Source: Arenibacter echinorum (GTDB lineage: Bacteria; Bacteroidota; Bacteroidia; Flavobacteriales; Flavobacteriaceae). Taken from it: 64,000 nucleotides of DNA. Below the pieces are notes generated by a model, which searched no databases, was not told the DNA's origin, and was given only the letters and a program-made list of their open reading frames with translations. Position numbers and translations under genes: made by a program. Location: positions 124,001-188,000 of the forward strand of contig NZ_QLLN01000006.1 of NCBI RefSeq assembly GCF_003259375.1. Reading direction: 5' to 3'. Positions within the stretch are counted from its first letter, which is position 1; each line of letters starts with the position of its first letter. Positions 9,626 through 19,704 of this stretch are shown piece by piece.

Positions 9626-10336
9626 ATGAAGACCTTTGTAAGCGCTATTTCCTTAAAAGAATATCCGATTAGCGAACAAATTCCGGTTAAAACAATTCGA
9701 AAATCCATTATGGATCTTATTCATAAGGAACATCCAGAAATAAATTCGAAAAAGTCTATTTCTGTTTCCGAACTTAATCTATATCGGCAAAAATACCTAT
9801 CGGACTATCTCATACATGAGGTGGGAGAATTGACCACCTTGGAAGAGGACGTTCTTAAAACGATAGAGCAGGAAAAAATAATTACTACTCAGACGGAAGG
9901 GTTGAATGTAGCAACAGACTATTCCTATGGTCAACGCTTGGCGGACAAGGTGGCTAGCTTTGGTGGCAGCTGGAGGTTCATAATTCTGTTTGGCATTTTT
10001 ATTATCATATGGATGGTCATCAATATTGTTTTCCTATTGGATAAAGGATTTGACCCCTACCCTTTTATTCTGCTTAATTTAATTCTGTCCTGTTTGGCAG
10101 CTTTACAGGCTCCGGTAATCATGATGAGCCAAAATAGGCAGGAGGAAAAGGATAGGGAGCGTGCCAAACAAGATTATATGGTCAATTTAAAAGCAGAACT
10201 GGAAATTCGCGTCCTGCACGAAAAATTGGACCACCTTATTATGCATCAACAACAGGAACTATTGAACATACAGCAAATTCAGGTAGAAATGATGGAAGAC
10301 ATCATGAAGCAAATAAAAGGTCAACAGAAAACCTAG
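9626..10336 (+). CDS. DUF1003 inner-membrane protein
   Basis: The 236-residue protein has the DUF1003 core: GQRLADKVASFGGSWRFI, two membrane helices around residues 115-160, the loop PYPFILLN, and APVIMMSQNRQ followed by a charged coiled-coil tail (KDRERAKQDYMVNLKAELEI). Members are found widely in bacteria and are often linked to stress. Biochemical function is unknown. The protein is predicted to sit in the inner membrane with a long cytosolic C-terminal helix. It is a single gene with no visible operator. Confidence 0.85.
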   Translation: MKTFVSAISLKEYPISEQIPVKTIRKSIMDLIHKEHPEINSKKSISVSELNLYRQKYLSDYLIHEVGELTTLEEDVLKTIEQEKIITTQTEGLNVATDYSYGQRLADKVASFGGSWRFIILFGIFIIIWMVINIVFLLDKGFDPYPFILLNLILSCLAALQAPVIMMSQNRQEEKDRERAKQDYMVNLKAELEIRVLHEKLDHLIMHQQQELLNIQQIQVEMMEDIMKQIKGQQKT

Positions 10337-10450
10337 TTGTTATCGCTGCAATAATCACATCTCAAAATTTTATACAGAATTTTAGTCGAGGATTGAAGTT
10401 ATTTTGTATTTTTTGAAAACCTATAAACCCATCAAATAAATAAACTAACC

Positions 10451-11827
10451 ATGGATACCAAAATTTTCAACATCAACAGAAGACATTTTTTAAAAGGGGC
10501 TGCGGCATCCCTGGCACTCTCCTCTTTTGGATCCTATGGCATGGAACTTATTTATAGGGATAAACCGCTTCGTGTTGGACTTATTGGTACGGGTTGGTAT
10601 GGAAAAAGCGATCTTTTTAGGCTTATGCAAGTCACCAAAGTGGATGTGGTATCTATCTGTGATGTGGACGACAATTTACTAAAAGAAGCAGCAAACCTCA
10701 TCAGTCTTAGACAGACTTCTGGAAAAACCCCGAGAACTTATAGGGATTATAGAAAAATGCTCGCAGAAAAAGATTTGGATATTGTGCTTATTGGTACCCC
10801 CGATCATTGGCATGCACTGCAGGCCATTGAGGCCTTAAAATCCGGGGCCCATGTTTATGTGCAAAAGCCAATAAGTGTTGATGTAATGGAGGGTGAAGCT
10901 ATGGTAGCTGCCGCCAGAAAATATAACAGGGTAGTTCAGGTAGGAACCCAGCGTAAGAGTACCCCGCATCTTATAGATGCGAAAAAAAATATAGTGGACG
11001 CAGGCTTATTGGGAAAAATTTCCCATGTGGAAATGTGTTGCTATTACCATATGAGGGCCAATGGCAATCCTCCTATAGAAAAGGTTCCTGATTTTTTGGA
11101 TTATGAAATGTGGACCGGACCCGCTCCCCTGCGTCCTTATGATGGAATTCCCCACAGACGATGGTGGCGAACCTTTATGGAATACGGCAATGGCATTATG
11201 GGCGATATGTGCGTGCATATGTTGGATACCGTAAGGTGGATGCTAGAGTTGGATTGGCCAAAAAGAATAAGTTCTACAGGGGGAATCTATGTACAAAAAG
11301 ACGGGAAATCCAATATTGCCGATACCCAAACCGCCATCTTTGAATATGAGGAACTCAACTGCGTATGGCAACATAGAAGTTGGGGAACCCCTGCAGACCC
11401 GGATTACCCATGGTCGTTTAAACTTTATGGGGAGAAAGGCACATTGTCCGGAAGCACCATGAGATATGATTTTGTTCCGCATGGGGGTGGGGAAAAGATC
11501 CATATGGACGTTATTTATGAAAAAGAAAAATATCCAGAGGACCTCACCGAAAAGGATATAGAACTAAATGCTGCTCCTGCGACCAGATTACATATGTTGG
11601 ATTTCCTTGCGGCCATTGATAAAGGAACTTTGCCTATTGCCGATATCCGGGAAGGACATGTATCCACGGCAAGCTGCATTTTGGCCAATATGGCTATGGC
11701 CATCGGAAGACCGTTGATCTATGACCCTAAAAATATTGTGGTAGTAAATGATGCGGAGGCAACGGCGCTTTTACAAAGGGATTATCGTGCCCCTTGGAAA
11801 CATCCTCATCCCAATGATTTTAGATAG
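10451..11827 (+). CDS. Tat-exported Gfo/Idh/MocA family oxidoreductase
   Basis: The 458-residue protein has a twin-arginine signal (RRHFLKG at residues 10-16 plus a hydrophobic run), a Rossmann motif VGLIGTGWYGK at 42-52, and the DHWHA and QKP (138-140) motifs of the Gfo/Idh/MocA family. It shares layout but little close sequence with the member at 466-1782 and probably uses a different substrate. The DHWH motif and the long C-terminal domain resemble the GH109-like or inositol-dehydrogenase-like exported branch found in Bacteroidota. It stands alone. An A/T-rich stretch with TATTTTG-like elements near 10400-10410 is the likely promoter. Confidence 0.88.
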   Translation: MDTKIFNINRRHFLKGAAASLALSSFGSYGMELIYRDKPLRVGLIGTGWYGKSDLFRLMQVTKVDVVSICDVDDNLLKEAANLISLRQTSGKTPRTYRDYRKMLAEKDLDIVLIGTPDHWHALQAIEALKSGAHVYVQKPISVDVMEGEAMVAAARKYNRVVQVGTQRKSTPHLIDAKKNIVDAGLLGKISHVEMCCYYHMRANGNPPIEKVPDFLDYEMWTGPAPLRPYDGIPHRRWWRTFMEYGNGIMGDMCVHMLDTVRWMLELDWPKRISSTGGIYVQKDGKSNIADTQTAIFEYEELNCVWQHRSWGTPADPDYPWSFKLYGEKGTLSGSTMRYDFVPHGGGEKIHMDVIYEKEKYPEDLTEKDIELNAAPATRLHMLDFLAAIDKGTLPIADIREGHVSTASCILANMAMAIGRPLIYDPKNIVVVNDAEATALLQRDYRAPWKHPHPNDFR

Positions 11828-11866
11828 AATTATACTGGTTCACAACGAGTTGTAACTAATAAATAT

Positions 11867-12541
11867 TTAATCCAAAATTCGCCCATCCTCCATCTGGATG
11901 ATGCGATCGGTTCGTTTGGCAAAGTCCTCGTCATGCGTCACGATCAAAAGGGAGAGTCCTTCCTCCTCCTTTAGCCGTTTAAATATACTGAAGACATTTT
12001 CGGAATTATGGCTATCCAAATTCCCAGTAGGTTCGTCGCCCATCAGAATAGAAGGATTGTTTATTAACGCCCTTGCTATGGCCACACGTTGTTTTTCTCC
12101 ACCGGATATCCTTGATGCCCTTTGGTGGGCCAACTTTTCAATGTCCAACATTCTTAGTTTCTCCATTGCATCATGTTCTATTTCCGCTAGGGACTTCTCA
12201 GCCAATTTTTTGGCCGGTAGCATCACATTTTCCAGAACACTAAACTCCGACAACAAATAATGAAATTGGAACACGAATCCAATATTCTTATTTCGGATTT
12301 GGGACAGTTTGCTATGTTTTTGACCCGTAATCAACTCGTTGTTCAAAAATAGTTCTCCGGTATAATCCGTATCCATGGTAGACAGAATATAAAGCAGGGT
12401 AGACTTCCCTGATCCAGATTTACCCATGATAGAGGCAAATTCGCCCTTTTTTATGCTGAAAGAAATATCCTTTAGCACATGAAATTTCACAGGCTTTTCA
12501 AAGTATTTATTGATATTTTTAGTCTCTAAAACGAAGTCCAT
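11867..12541 (-). CDS. ABC transporter ATP-binding protein (MacB/LolD type)
   Basis: The 224-residue ATPase carries Walker A (GKSGSGKST), Q-loop, signature SGGEKQRVAIARAL, Walker B (ILMGDEPTG) and the H-loop THD. Size and sequence fit the LolD/MacB subgroup that drives mechanotransmission-type ABC machines. It is the third gene of an efflux operon, 9 bp after the permease gene. With the adaptor lipoprotein it should form a tripartite pump or a lipoprotein/peptide exporter. The substrate is not evident. Confidence 0.9.
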   Translation of the reverse strand: MDFVLETKNINKYFEKPVKFHVLKDISFSIKKGEFASIMGKSGSGKSTLLYILSTMDTDYTGELFLNNELITGQKHSKLSQIRNKNIGFVFQFHYLLSEFSVLENVMLPAKKLAEKSLAEIEHDAMEKLRMLDIEKLAHQRASRISGGEKQRVAIARALINNPSILMGDEPTGNLDSHNSENVFSIFKRLKEEEGLSLLIVTHDEDFAKRTDRIIQMEDGRILD

Positions 12542-12550
12542 TTTTCTAGG

Positions 12551-13813
12551 TTAAGTTCCCCTAATAATTCGCACAGGGTCTATGCGCTTTGCTTTGTTGG
12601 AAGGCAACCAACCGGCAACGAAAGTCGAAATCAGTGCAAAGGAAATGCCGATGATATAATACCAAATATTATAGTTTATGGGATAGGTGGTAATGGTTGG
12701 CAACGCCTCGGTTTCGAAAGCCACGTTATCTATTAGTTTGGAAAGAACAAATCCAACAAATAGCCCGAGAATTCCTCCTACTGCCCCAATGATCATGGCC
12801 TGACTCATAAATATAAGTTGTACATCGGTACCCGAAAACCCTGTAGCCTTTAATATGGCGATATCCTTCATTTTTTCATAAATAAGCATATTTAGGATAT
12901 TATAGATTCCAAAACCCGCAACAATCAATAATGTAATGGAAACGGCATAAGTAATAAGGTTACGGATATTGGATCCGGTTTCAAATTGTGCATTGGCCTC
13001 ATTGATACTGGTCGCCTTTACTTGAAACTTTTTACCCAAACTACTTGCCATGGCCGTGGCTTCGTTAATATCATACAATTTTACATTGATATCGGTGACG
13101 TAGTTCTGAGCCTCCCCCAAAATACGTTGAACCGTCTTTAGATTGGCATAACTTTGAATATTATCTATATCCGCAATACCACTTTGGTATATCCCCACAA
13201 TTTTTAGTGGAAAAACATCTCCCTTTATGGTGCTGACCTGTACACGATCCCCTTCTTTTAGCGACATTTTTTTGGCAAGTCCTGCTCCTAAAAGTATTCC
13301 ATTTTCACTGTTTTTTAAATCCTGTGCTGTTCCCTCTACTATATAATCGTCAATATTAGAGAGTCTTGCCTCTTCCATAATATCCACTCCTACCAAGTTC
13401 CCCCCTAATTCTATAGATCCCGAAAGATAAAAGATCTGTGCCCTAAGTTGGGGTGTTGCTCCATAAACCTTTTTGTCCTTTTTTAGATAATTCAAGATGG
13501 GTAGACCATTATGGATCTTCTTCTGACTTTGTTTTGGCTTAATGGAATTAACCACATTAAAGGCATCCTCAAATTCCTGGTATAGGGCAATGGGCTGCTT
13601 TTCTGAAGGCTCTATCTCATTGTAGATATGGATATGGGGCGTTTGGTTTAAAATAAGGCTATCCAGCATTTCATTGAGCCCCGTCATAAAACTAACCAAA
13701 GTAATATAGGCCCCAATACCAAAGGTAACCCCTAGGGAAGCGGTGACCGTAGATTTCATCTTTGTGAGCAGATGGGTTTTGGCGATGTTCAATATGACCC
13801 TCCAGTTGATCAT
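12551..13813 (-). CDS. FtsX-like ABC transporter permease (MacB/LolC type)
   Basis: The 420-residue permease has one N-terminal membrane helix, a ~220-residue extracytoplasmic MacB_PCD domain, and three C-terminal helices with the FtsX-domain feature EKMKDIAILKATGFSG. This is the MacB/LolCE topology. The start overlaps the stop of the adaptor gene by 4 bp (13810-13813), which indicates translational coupling. It pairs with the ATPase at 11867-12541. Confidence 0.88.
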   Translation of the reverse strand: MINWRVILNIAKTHLLTKMKSTVTASLGVTFGIGAYITLVSFMTGLNEMLDSLILNQTPHIHIYNEIEPSEKQPIALYQEFEDAFNVVNSIKPKQSQKKIHNGLPILNYLKKDKKVYGATPQLRAQIFYLSGSIELGGNLVGVDIMEEARLSNIDDYIVEGTAQDLKNSENGILLGAGLAKKMSLKEGDRVQVSTIKGDVFPLKIVGIYQSGIADIDNIQSYANLKTVQRILGEAQNYVTDINVKLYDINEATAMASSLGKKFQVKATSINEANAQFETGSNIRNLITYAVSITLLIVAGFGIYNILNMLIYEKMKDIAILKATGFSGTDVQLIFMSQAMIIGAVGGILGLFVGFVLSKLIDNVAFETEALPTITTYPINYNIWYYIIGISFALISTFVAGWLPSNKAKRIDPVRIIRGT

Positions 13814-14898
13814 TCTTCAGGTTTTAAAATTTCCGTGGTCTCATTGATACCATTTATAATTTCTACGCGGTCCAAATTCTGCAGTCCGGGAATAACGTCA
13901 ACAAGTCCGTCCGGGGTCTTTACCTTGTTCCCCTCCAACAAATATTCCTTAGGAATGGTCAAGACACTTTCCTTTTCAGAAATAATTATATTTCCTTCCC
14001 CTGCCAAACCCGGGTAAAGTGCTTTTGGTGGATTGATAAAAATGGCCTCTGCCTTAAACGTCTGTGAGCGTTCATCCTTTTTGGGATAAATTTTGCTTAC
14101 TTTGGCATCAAAGACCTTATCCCCATAAGCATCCAAAGTAATAAGGGCTTTTTGGCCCACCTGAAGTTTTACGATATCCACTTCGTCTATCAACAATTCA
14201 ATTATAAAATCCGTAGCACTGCCCACGGATGCCAAAGGCTCCATAGTATTTACTATTTCCCCAGGGTTCTTGTACAAGGCGTACACCTTTCCGCTGATCT
14301 TGCTACTAACGGTAAAATCTTTGGTAGTAAGCTGCGAGGTATTATAATTGTTGAGCGCTTGCTGCACTTGGGTAGAAAGTTCGTTCTTGGTCTGGACATA
14401 CTTATTTTTAAGTTGCTTTAAATTATTCCCTGAAATTTCATAGGCAAGTTTTCGGTTCTCATACTCCACTTTTGAACCAATATTTTGATCCCAAAGCCTC
14501 TTTTGCCTCAAATAATTTATGGAATCGTTTTTAAAGGACAAGGTTGCCGATTGGATCTCATCTTCCAACGAACTTAAAACCGCCGAACTTCCATTATAAT
14601 TTGCCTGTGCTAATTCTAGGGTCAATCGGGCATTCTCCGTATTAAGCTTTGGGGTACTGTTCACGATTTGAATTATTGGTGTACCCTGACTTACCAAATC
14701 CCCTTCTTCCAACAAATTACGATCCAAAATGCCCGCTACAGGGGCATAAGCCTGATACAGACTATCTGGCTGCACGGTTACGGAAGCATAGACCGATTCG
14801 GTTAAATGGATTTTAGTGGGAAATATCTTTTCTTCTTTGTCTCCGCAGGATAACAAAAGAAATAGACAATGGATCAAAATAATATTCCTCATAGACAA
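13810..14898 (-). CDS. HlyD/MacA-like periplasmic adaptor lipoprotein
   Basis: The 362-residue membrane-fusion protein has a lipoprotein signal with the lipidated Cys at about residue 18 (LLLSC-GDK). A biotinyl-lipoyl-like segment (GILDRNLLEEGDLVSQGTPI), a long helical hairpin and a beta-barrel part (GEIVNTMEPLASVG, VGQKALITLDAYGD) follow. It is the first gene of a three-gene efflux operon with an FtsX-type permease and ATPase. No outer-membrane TolC partner is encoded next to it. The third codon (MRN) may be the actual start. Confidence 0.87.
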   Translation of the reverse strand: MSMRNIILIHCLFLLLSCGDKEEKIFPTKIHLTESVYASVTVQPDSLYQAYAPVAGILDRNLLEEGDLVSQGTPIIQIVNSTPKLNTENARLTLELAQANYNGSSAVLSSLEDEIQSATLSFKNDSINYLRQKRLWDQNIGSKVEYENRKLAYEISGNNLKQLKNKYVQTKNELSTQVQQALNNYNTSQLTTKDFTVSSKISGKVYALYKNPGEIVNTMEPLASVGSATDFIIELLIDEVDIVKLQVGQKALITLDAYGDKVFDAKVSKIYPKKDERSQTFKAEAIFINPPKALYPGLAGEGNIIISEKESVLTIPKEYLLEGNKVKTPDGLVDVIPGLQNLDRVEIINGINETTEILKPEE

Positions 14899-15256
14899 TA
14901 GTAACTAAGATAGCCCAAAATAAAGGGAAATATACATTAAAGAATATGAGGAAAATCATATACGTACTTCGTCTTTATTAATCTTGCCTGCTTAAAATAA
15001 GAATGTCGTGTTTGAAAAATAAACACTGGTATTGGCCTACTTGGCTTGGTTACAACGCTCCAAAAAAAAAACTAATTACCAGCATTTCCATACTGATATA
15101 CCCAATTATTTCCTTCTTAAAGGATTGTAACCAACCCATAGAAAAAGGACATTCATATAGCGCCTATATAATCCCAACGCTATAAAAATGTCCTTGAACC
15201 AAATTTAGGATTTATTCCTACCTATTATTTATAAAAGGTAGGGTCTTTTGTTAATC
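14899..15256. other. Gene-free stretch between efflux operon and secreted protein gene
   Basis: These 358 bp hold no convincing gene. A 60-codon open frame at 15003-15185 has poor composition and no recognisable features. A 7-bp inverted repeat is present (CCTACCT at 15217-15223, AGGTAGG at 15236-15242) close to the 3' end of the gene at 15257. It may be a weak terminator for that gene, though no clean T-run follows. Confidence 0.5.
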
Positions 15257-15772
15257 CTAAAGAAATTTCCCTGTTTCATCCATCTTTACCCTCAACATTT
15301 TATCCCCGTTTTCCAATTTAACCTTATAGGTTTTCTTAGCTCCTGTGGCATCGGTAAAGGAGACCAAATAAATATCTTTGGTAATAACCCATTCAGGAAA
15401 ACGATCTGCAATGGCCTTCTTTACAGCGGTAGGCAGATTAATGTCCTTAAACTTTTCAGCTGTACGCAATAACTTCCCTTCGCCATCATAAGCGGCAAGA
15501 ATTTTACCTTCGGGAATAAAAAACGTAATGTTGTAAAGGTCATAATCGTCCTGATAAAATTCGGAGCTTTTAACATCATAGGTCGCCACCTTTTGCTGCA
15601 ATAGCTTCACTGGTATGGAGGCTAGCTCCCCAGTGTTTATATCGTTAAGATACTTATAATTGGTAGCATAGACCGTTACCTCCGATAGTTCTACCGTAGG
15701 AATAATTTGAGAAAAGGCTTGGGTGGTTAGTCCAAAAGCTAATAAACCAAATAGAATTTTTTTCATGATCAT
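15257..15772 (-). CDS. Secreted PepSY-like protein
   Basis: The 171-residue protein has a Sec signal peptide (MKK start at 15766, hydrophobic core, cleavage near AFSQ). The mature part has the PepSY/BLIP-like pattern in which a helix (LPTAVKKAIADRFPEW) is followed by beta strands ending in YKVKLENG-DKMLRVKMDETG. Such proteins are periplasmic and of unclear function. An operator of the region-2 regulon (15855-15866) lies 82 bp upstream, and this is the leftmost gene of that island. The family call is by pattern and is moderate. Confidence 0.65.
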   Translation of the reverse strand: MIMKKILFGLLAFGLTTQAFSQIIPTVELSEVTVYATNYKYLNDINTGELASIPVKLLQQKVATYDVKSSEFYQDDYDLYNITFFIPEGKILAAYDGEGKLLRTAEKFKDINLPTAVKKAIADRFPEWVITKDIYLVSFTDATGAKKTYKVKLENGDKMLRVKMDETGKFL

Positions 15773-15854
15773 TAAGTTTAAAAATTAATTAGTGTTAACA
15801 TGGATTTTCGTTGTCCATTGGTAGCAAATTATTCCAACTTCAAGGCTTCTACAA

Positions 15855-15866
15855 TGACCTAAGTCA
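15855..15866 (-). promoter_or_regulatory. CRP/FNR-like operator, copy 1
   Basis: TGACCTAAGTCA is a fully symmetric TGAC-N4-GTCA, followed by T on the minus side. A minus-strand TTTG (CAAA at 15825-15828) lies one base off the spacing seen for the other copies, so the -7 match is weak here. It is placed to serve the secreted protein gene at 15257-15772. Confidence 0.65.
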
Positions 15867-15913
15867 TTCTGCTACATTTAATTAAGAAAACCCCCACACC
15901 CACAAGTCAGAAC

Positions 15914-15925
15914 TGACCAATATCA
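15914..15925 (+). promoter_or_regulatory. CRP/FNR-like operator plus promoter, copy 2
   Basis: TGACCAATATCA is followed by a perfect -7 box TAGATTTG (15949-15956), whose last base lies 36.5 bp from the operator centre. The predicted start of transcription is near 15960, which rules out the upstream ATG at 15954 and supports the start at 16041. It drives the NimA-like/P-type ATPase/DedA operon. Confidence 0.85.
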
Positions 15926-16040
15926 TATTTTACCAGCTTAGAAGGAACTAGATTTGATCTTATCAAGGATTTATGCGAAATGCCTTATAGGGGATTCCAT
16001 AGAACTGTCACAGAATAGTTTAAAGATTATAAAGCGGAAT

Positions 16041-16493
16041 ATGACAAATTTGACCACTAGCGAAAGTATTCGTTTACTAAAAGGCAACTACACCGGACAC
16101 TTGGGATATATATATCAGGATAAGCCTTATGTCCTCCCTATAACCTATTATTATGACAAGGATGATCATTCCCTAATAAGTTATTCAGCAGACGGACATA
16201 AGATAGATGCCATGCGTGAGAATACTGCGGTAACATTACTGGTAGAGGAAGTAAAATCATCCAATAATTGGCAATCGGTTATGGCCCATGGCACCTATGA
16301 AGAACTTCAAGGAACCGATGCCAAATTTAAGTTGCATCAATTTACAGAAGGGGTAAAAGGTCTTATCCTAGAGAAAGAGCATCGGGAAACCGAATTTATT
16401 AGTGAATTTTCAAGCAAATTGTACTCTCGAGGGATTCCGACGGTATATCGTATCAAAATAGTAGAGATTACTGGAAAAAGAAAAGAGACCTAG
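16041..16493 (+). CDS. NimA-like FMN-binding split-barrel protein (PNPOx family)
   Basis: The 150-residue protein fits the pyridoxamine-phosphate-oxidase-like split barrel of the NimA group. GHLGYIYQDKPYVLPITYYY, then GHKIDAMRENTAVTLLVEEV and WQSVMAHGTYEEL, match the order of conserved segments. Such proteins bind FMN or F420-like cofactors and reduce small molecules. A longer frame begins at 15954, but that start lies on the predicted -7 element, so ATG 16041 (MTNLTTSE) is chosen. It is the first gene of an operator-controlled operon with a P-type ATPase and DedA. Related flavin proteins occur in the mycobacterial DosR regulon. Confidence 0.82.
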   Translation: MTNLTTSESIRLLKGNYTGHLGYIYQDKPYVLPITYYYDKDDHSLISYSADGHKIDAMRENTAVTLLVEEVKSSNNWQSVMAHGTYEELQGTDAKFKLHQFTEGVKGLILEKEHRETEFISEFSSKLYSRGIPTVYRIKIVEITGKRKET

Positions 16494-16585
16494 ATAAGTA
16501 ATCGACAAGGTTAGTTTCCCCAATTTTCCAGCCATTTCCCAAAATGTGAAACTTCCATTTTTTTGAACCACTCAATTCACAGCCC

Positions 16586-19105
16586 ATGGCCAAGTCAATA
16601 GCACCTTTTTGGACCAAATATAGTGATGAAGTGGTCGAGGAGCTGAATTCAAATCCTGAAAAGGGACTTACCCAAGAGGAAATAAAAATACGTACGGAGA
16701 AGGCGGGCGCTATTACCCTCGCCCCTAATTCACATGTATCAGATTTTTGGCTTCTATTCAATCAGTTTAGAAGTCCTTTTATGGCACTGCTATTATTTGC
16801 AGATATCCTTTCCTTTTTTTTAGGAGAACATGTGGATGCCATCATTATATTCTGCATCATTATTTTAAGTGGGGTACTAAGCTTTTGGCAAGAAAGAGGG
16901 GCACAAAACATAGTCAGAGAATTATTGGCAATGGTAAAAGTGACCGCCAAAGTATTACGGGATGGCACCCAACAATCCATCGATTTGGAAAAAGCAGTTC
17001 CCGGAGATATAGTTATTCTATCCGCTGGTGATGTTGTGCCTGCCGACTGCCTAATCATTGAAGCCAATGACCTCTTCGTGAATGAAGCAATGTTGACAGG
17101 GGAGCCCTATCCGGAGGAAAAAAAGTTAGGAAAATTGCCTGTGGACACCAGCTTAAAAGATCGCTACAATTGCTTATTCAAAGGAACCCATATAACCAGT
17201 GGTTTTGCTAAAGCTATTGTCGTATTGACGGGAAAAGACACGGAATTTGGCAAAATTGCAGAAAAGATAAAACCCAATAAAGTAGAAACAGAATTCGAAA
17301 GAGGATTGCGAAAGTTTGGCTATATGCTTATGGAGATTGCTCTTATGCTTGCCCTTATTATTTTTGCAGTCAATGTCTATTTCGAGAAGCCGTTTATAGA
17401 TTCCCTCCTTTTCTCCCTAACCCTGGCCATAGGGGTTACTCCTTTTTTATTACCCGCCATTGTAAGTATAAATTTAGCCTATGGTGCCAGACATATGGCC
17501 TCACAAAAAGTAATCGTCAAGCGATTGGTGTCCATTGAAAATTTTGGCAGCATGAATATCTTCTGTTCCGATAAAACCGGGACCCTTACTTCTGGTGAAA
17601 TTCACATACATGACTATTTGGATACCAATGGTATAAAAAATGAAAAGATTATGGATATGGCATATTTAAATGCCATCTACCAAACAGGCTATGCCAACCC
17701 AATAGATAAAGCTATAAAATAACAACACAAGTTGGATTTGACCAACTACAAAAAATTGGATGAAGTCCCCTTCGACTTTACGCGTAAACGGCTTAGTATT
17801 CTTGTGGAACAAAATGGTTCCCAATTCATAATTACAAAGGGAACTTTTAAAAAAGTAATGGAAGTCTGCACCTATGTGGATAACAATGGCAGCATAGAAG
17901 CTATTGAATCCTACCGAAAAAAAATTAATACCCTTTTCGAAGAATCCACTAAAAAGGGACTTCGAATTATTGCTTTGGCCTATAAACCTTTGGAGGAAAA
18001 AATTATAGATCGTTCCATAGAGAAAGAAATGACCTTTTTAGGCATGATTTTCTTGGATGACCCGGTAAAGGCCGGAGTGGTTGACTCAGTAAAACAAATG
18101 AGAACCCTGGGCATTACTCTCAAGATCCTTACCGGCGATAATAAAAATGTAAGTCTCTTCGTAGGAAAACAGTTGGGCATCAGCGAAAAAAAGGTATTGA
18201 CCGGGGCCGATCTAAATAAATTGGATGATATCGCTTTAATAAAAAAGGTAAATGAAATAGACATTTTTGCTGAACTGGAACCAAGTCATAAGGAAAGAAT
18301 TGTAAATCTACTTTCAAAATCCGGTAATGTGGTAGGTTATATTGGCGATGGGGTCAATGATGTGTCTGCCATTCAGGCTGCTGATGTAGGAATTTCCGTT
18401 GAGAACGCGGTTGATGTAGCCAAAAACACCGCAGACTTTATATTGCTGGAAAAAGAACTTAAAGTCTTGATAAATGGTATTATAACCGGTAGGAAAACTT
18501 TTGTCAACACCATCAAATATATTTTTATGACCACCAGTGCCAATTTTGGCAATATTACTAGCATGGCCATAATCTCCATGTTTTTGCCATTCCTGCCCTT
18601 GCTTCCGAAACAAATTTTGGCAACAAATTTTATATCGGATTTTCCAGCAATGACCATACCATCAGATAATGTGGATGACGACTGGATAGCTATGCCAAAA
18701 AAATGGAACCTTAAGTTCATTAAAAAATTTATGATTCGTTTTGGTTTGCTAAGCTCATGTTTCGACTTTCTGACATTTGCTATTTTAATATATATCACCA
18801 AAAGTGATCAGGAACATTTTAGATCTGGCTGGTTTATGGTAACCATTCTAACAGAATTTGTGGTTTTATGGGTGCTACGTTCCAAAAAAGTATTCTATAA
18901 AAGTAAACCTGGAAAATTCTTATTGTTTACCACCTTAGGCATGTTTATCCTGGGAATAGGATTGCCCTACACTCCTTTGGGGAAAATATTGGAACTTTCG
19001 GTATTATCACTTCAAACCGTGCTCATGCTTATGGGTGTGGTGGTATTATATGGTATAGCAAATGAAATCCTAAAAAAATATTTTTATAGGACGATTCACT
19101 TTTGA
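16586..19105 (+). pseudogene. MgtA-like P-type ATPase split by an in-frame TAA
   Basis: Two open frames, 16586-17722 (378 residues) and from about 17732 to 19105 (457 residues), lie in the same reading frame. They are separated only by TAA at 17720-17722 and three sense codons. Together they give one complete ~839-residue P3B (Mg2+-type) ATPase. The first half has TGEPYPEEK, the membrane segment TPFLLPAIV and the phosphorylation motif SDKTGTLT. The second half has KGTF (in place of KGA), LTGDN, GDGVNDVSAIQAADVGI and the last membrane helices. The break falls between phosphorylation and nucleotide-binding domains, in the stretch PIDKAIK-stop-QHKLDLTNYKKLDEVP. It could be a recent nonsense mutation, a sequence error, readthrough, or two half-proteins. 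All other motifs are intact, which suggests the change is recent or tolerated. Confidence 0.8.
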
Positions 19106-19113
19106 AGGCGATT

Positions 19114-19704
19114 ATGGAGACACACGATATAACCTACTACGTTGCACATTACTCCTATCTAGGAATCTTTATTTGGTTCTTTATAATCGACCAACTAACC
19201 CCAATTCCAGAAGAATTGGTTTTGGTAACCGTTGGTTATCTCACGCATACAGACATAGCTAACCCAATCTTTGCGGGAATAGCGGCCCTCCTGGGACTAA
19301 TGGTAGTAGACAACATTTATTTTTATTTGGCCTTCACAGGAAATAAATGGACACAAAAATTACAACAAAAGAAGAGGGCGCAAATCTTAAAAAAATTTCA
19401 GGATAAATTGAAAAAGCATCAGGTCCGCACTTTGCTAATTATTGCCTTTATTCCCAAAGTACGATTTTTTGGCCCCATCCTTGCCGGACTTGGTAAAATG
19501 CATTACCGTAATTTTTTTCTCGTAAACATGATGGGTTCCTTAGCATATGTTTCAGTTTATATTTGCTTGGGTTTTTTCTTCCACAGTGCCATGGAAAAAC
19601 TAATAAATCAGGTCGATATTGTTCGCCATTCCGTTTTTGGCGGCATTATACTCCTCATGGCTGTTATAATTAGTGTTTTAGTAAGTAAGTGGTTGTCAAA
19701 GTGA
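19114..19704 (+). CDS. DedA/SNARE-associated family membrane protein
   Basis: The ~196-residue inner-membrane protein has the DedA signature: an acidic PIPEELVLV near the N-terminus and the FIPKVRFFGPILAGLGKMHYRNFFLVNMMG segment (conserved arginine and glycines) in the second half. DedA proteins act as lipid flippases or transporters that support envelope and proton-motive-force homeostasis. A TTG start at 19102 would overlap the ATPase stop; ATG 19114 is preferred. It is the last gene of the operon that starts at 16041. Confidence 0.85.
   Translation: METHDITYYVAHYSYLGIFIWFFIIDQLTPIPEELVLVTVGYLTHTDIANPIFAGIAALLGLMVVDNIYFYLAFTGNKWTQKLQQKKRAQILKKFQDKLKKHQVRTLLIIAFIPKVRFFGPILAGLGKMHYRNFFLVNMMGSLAYVSVYICLGFFFHSAMEKLINQVDIVRHSVFGGIILLMAVIISVLVSKWLSK

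Noticed and set aside
15003-15185. A 60-codon open frame in the gap before 15257
   Set aside because: No start context, no family resemblance and odd composition; treated as non-coding.
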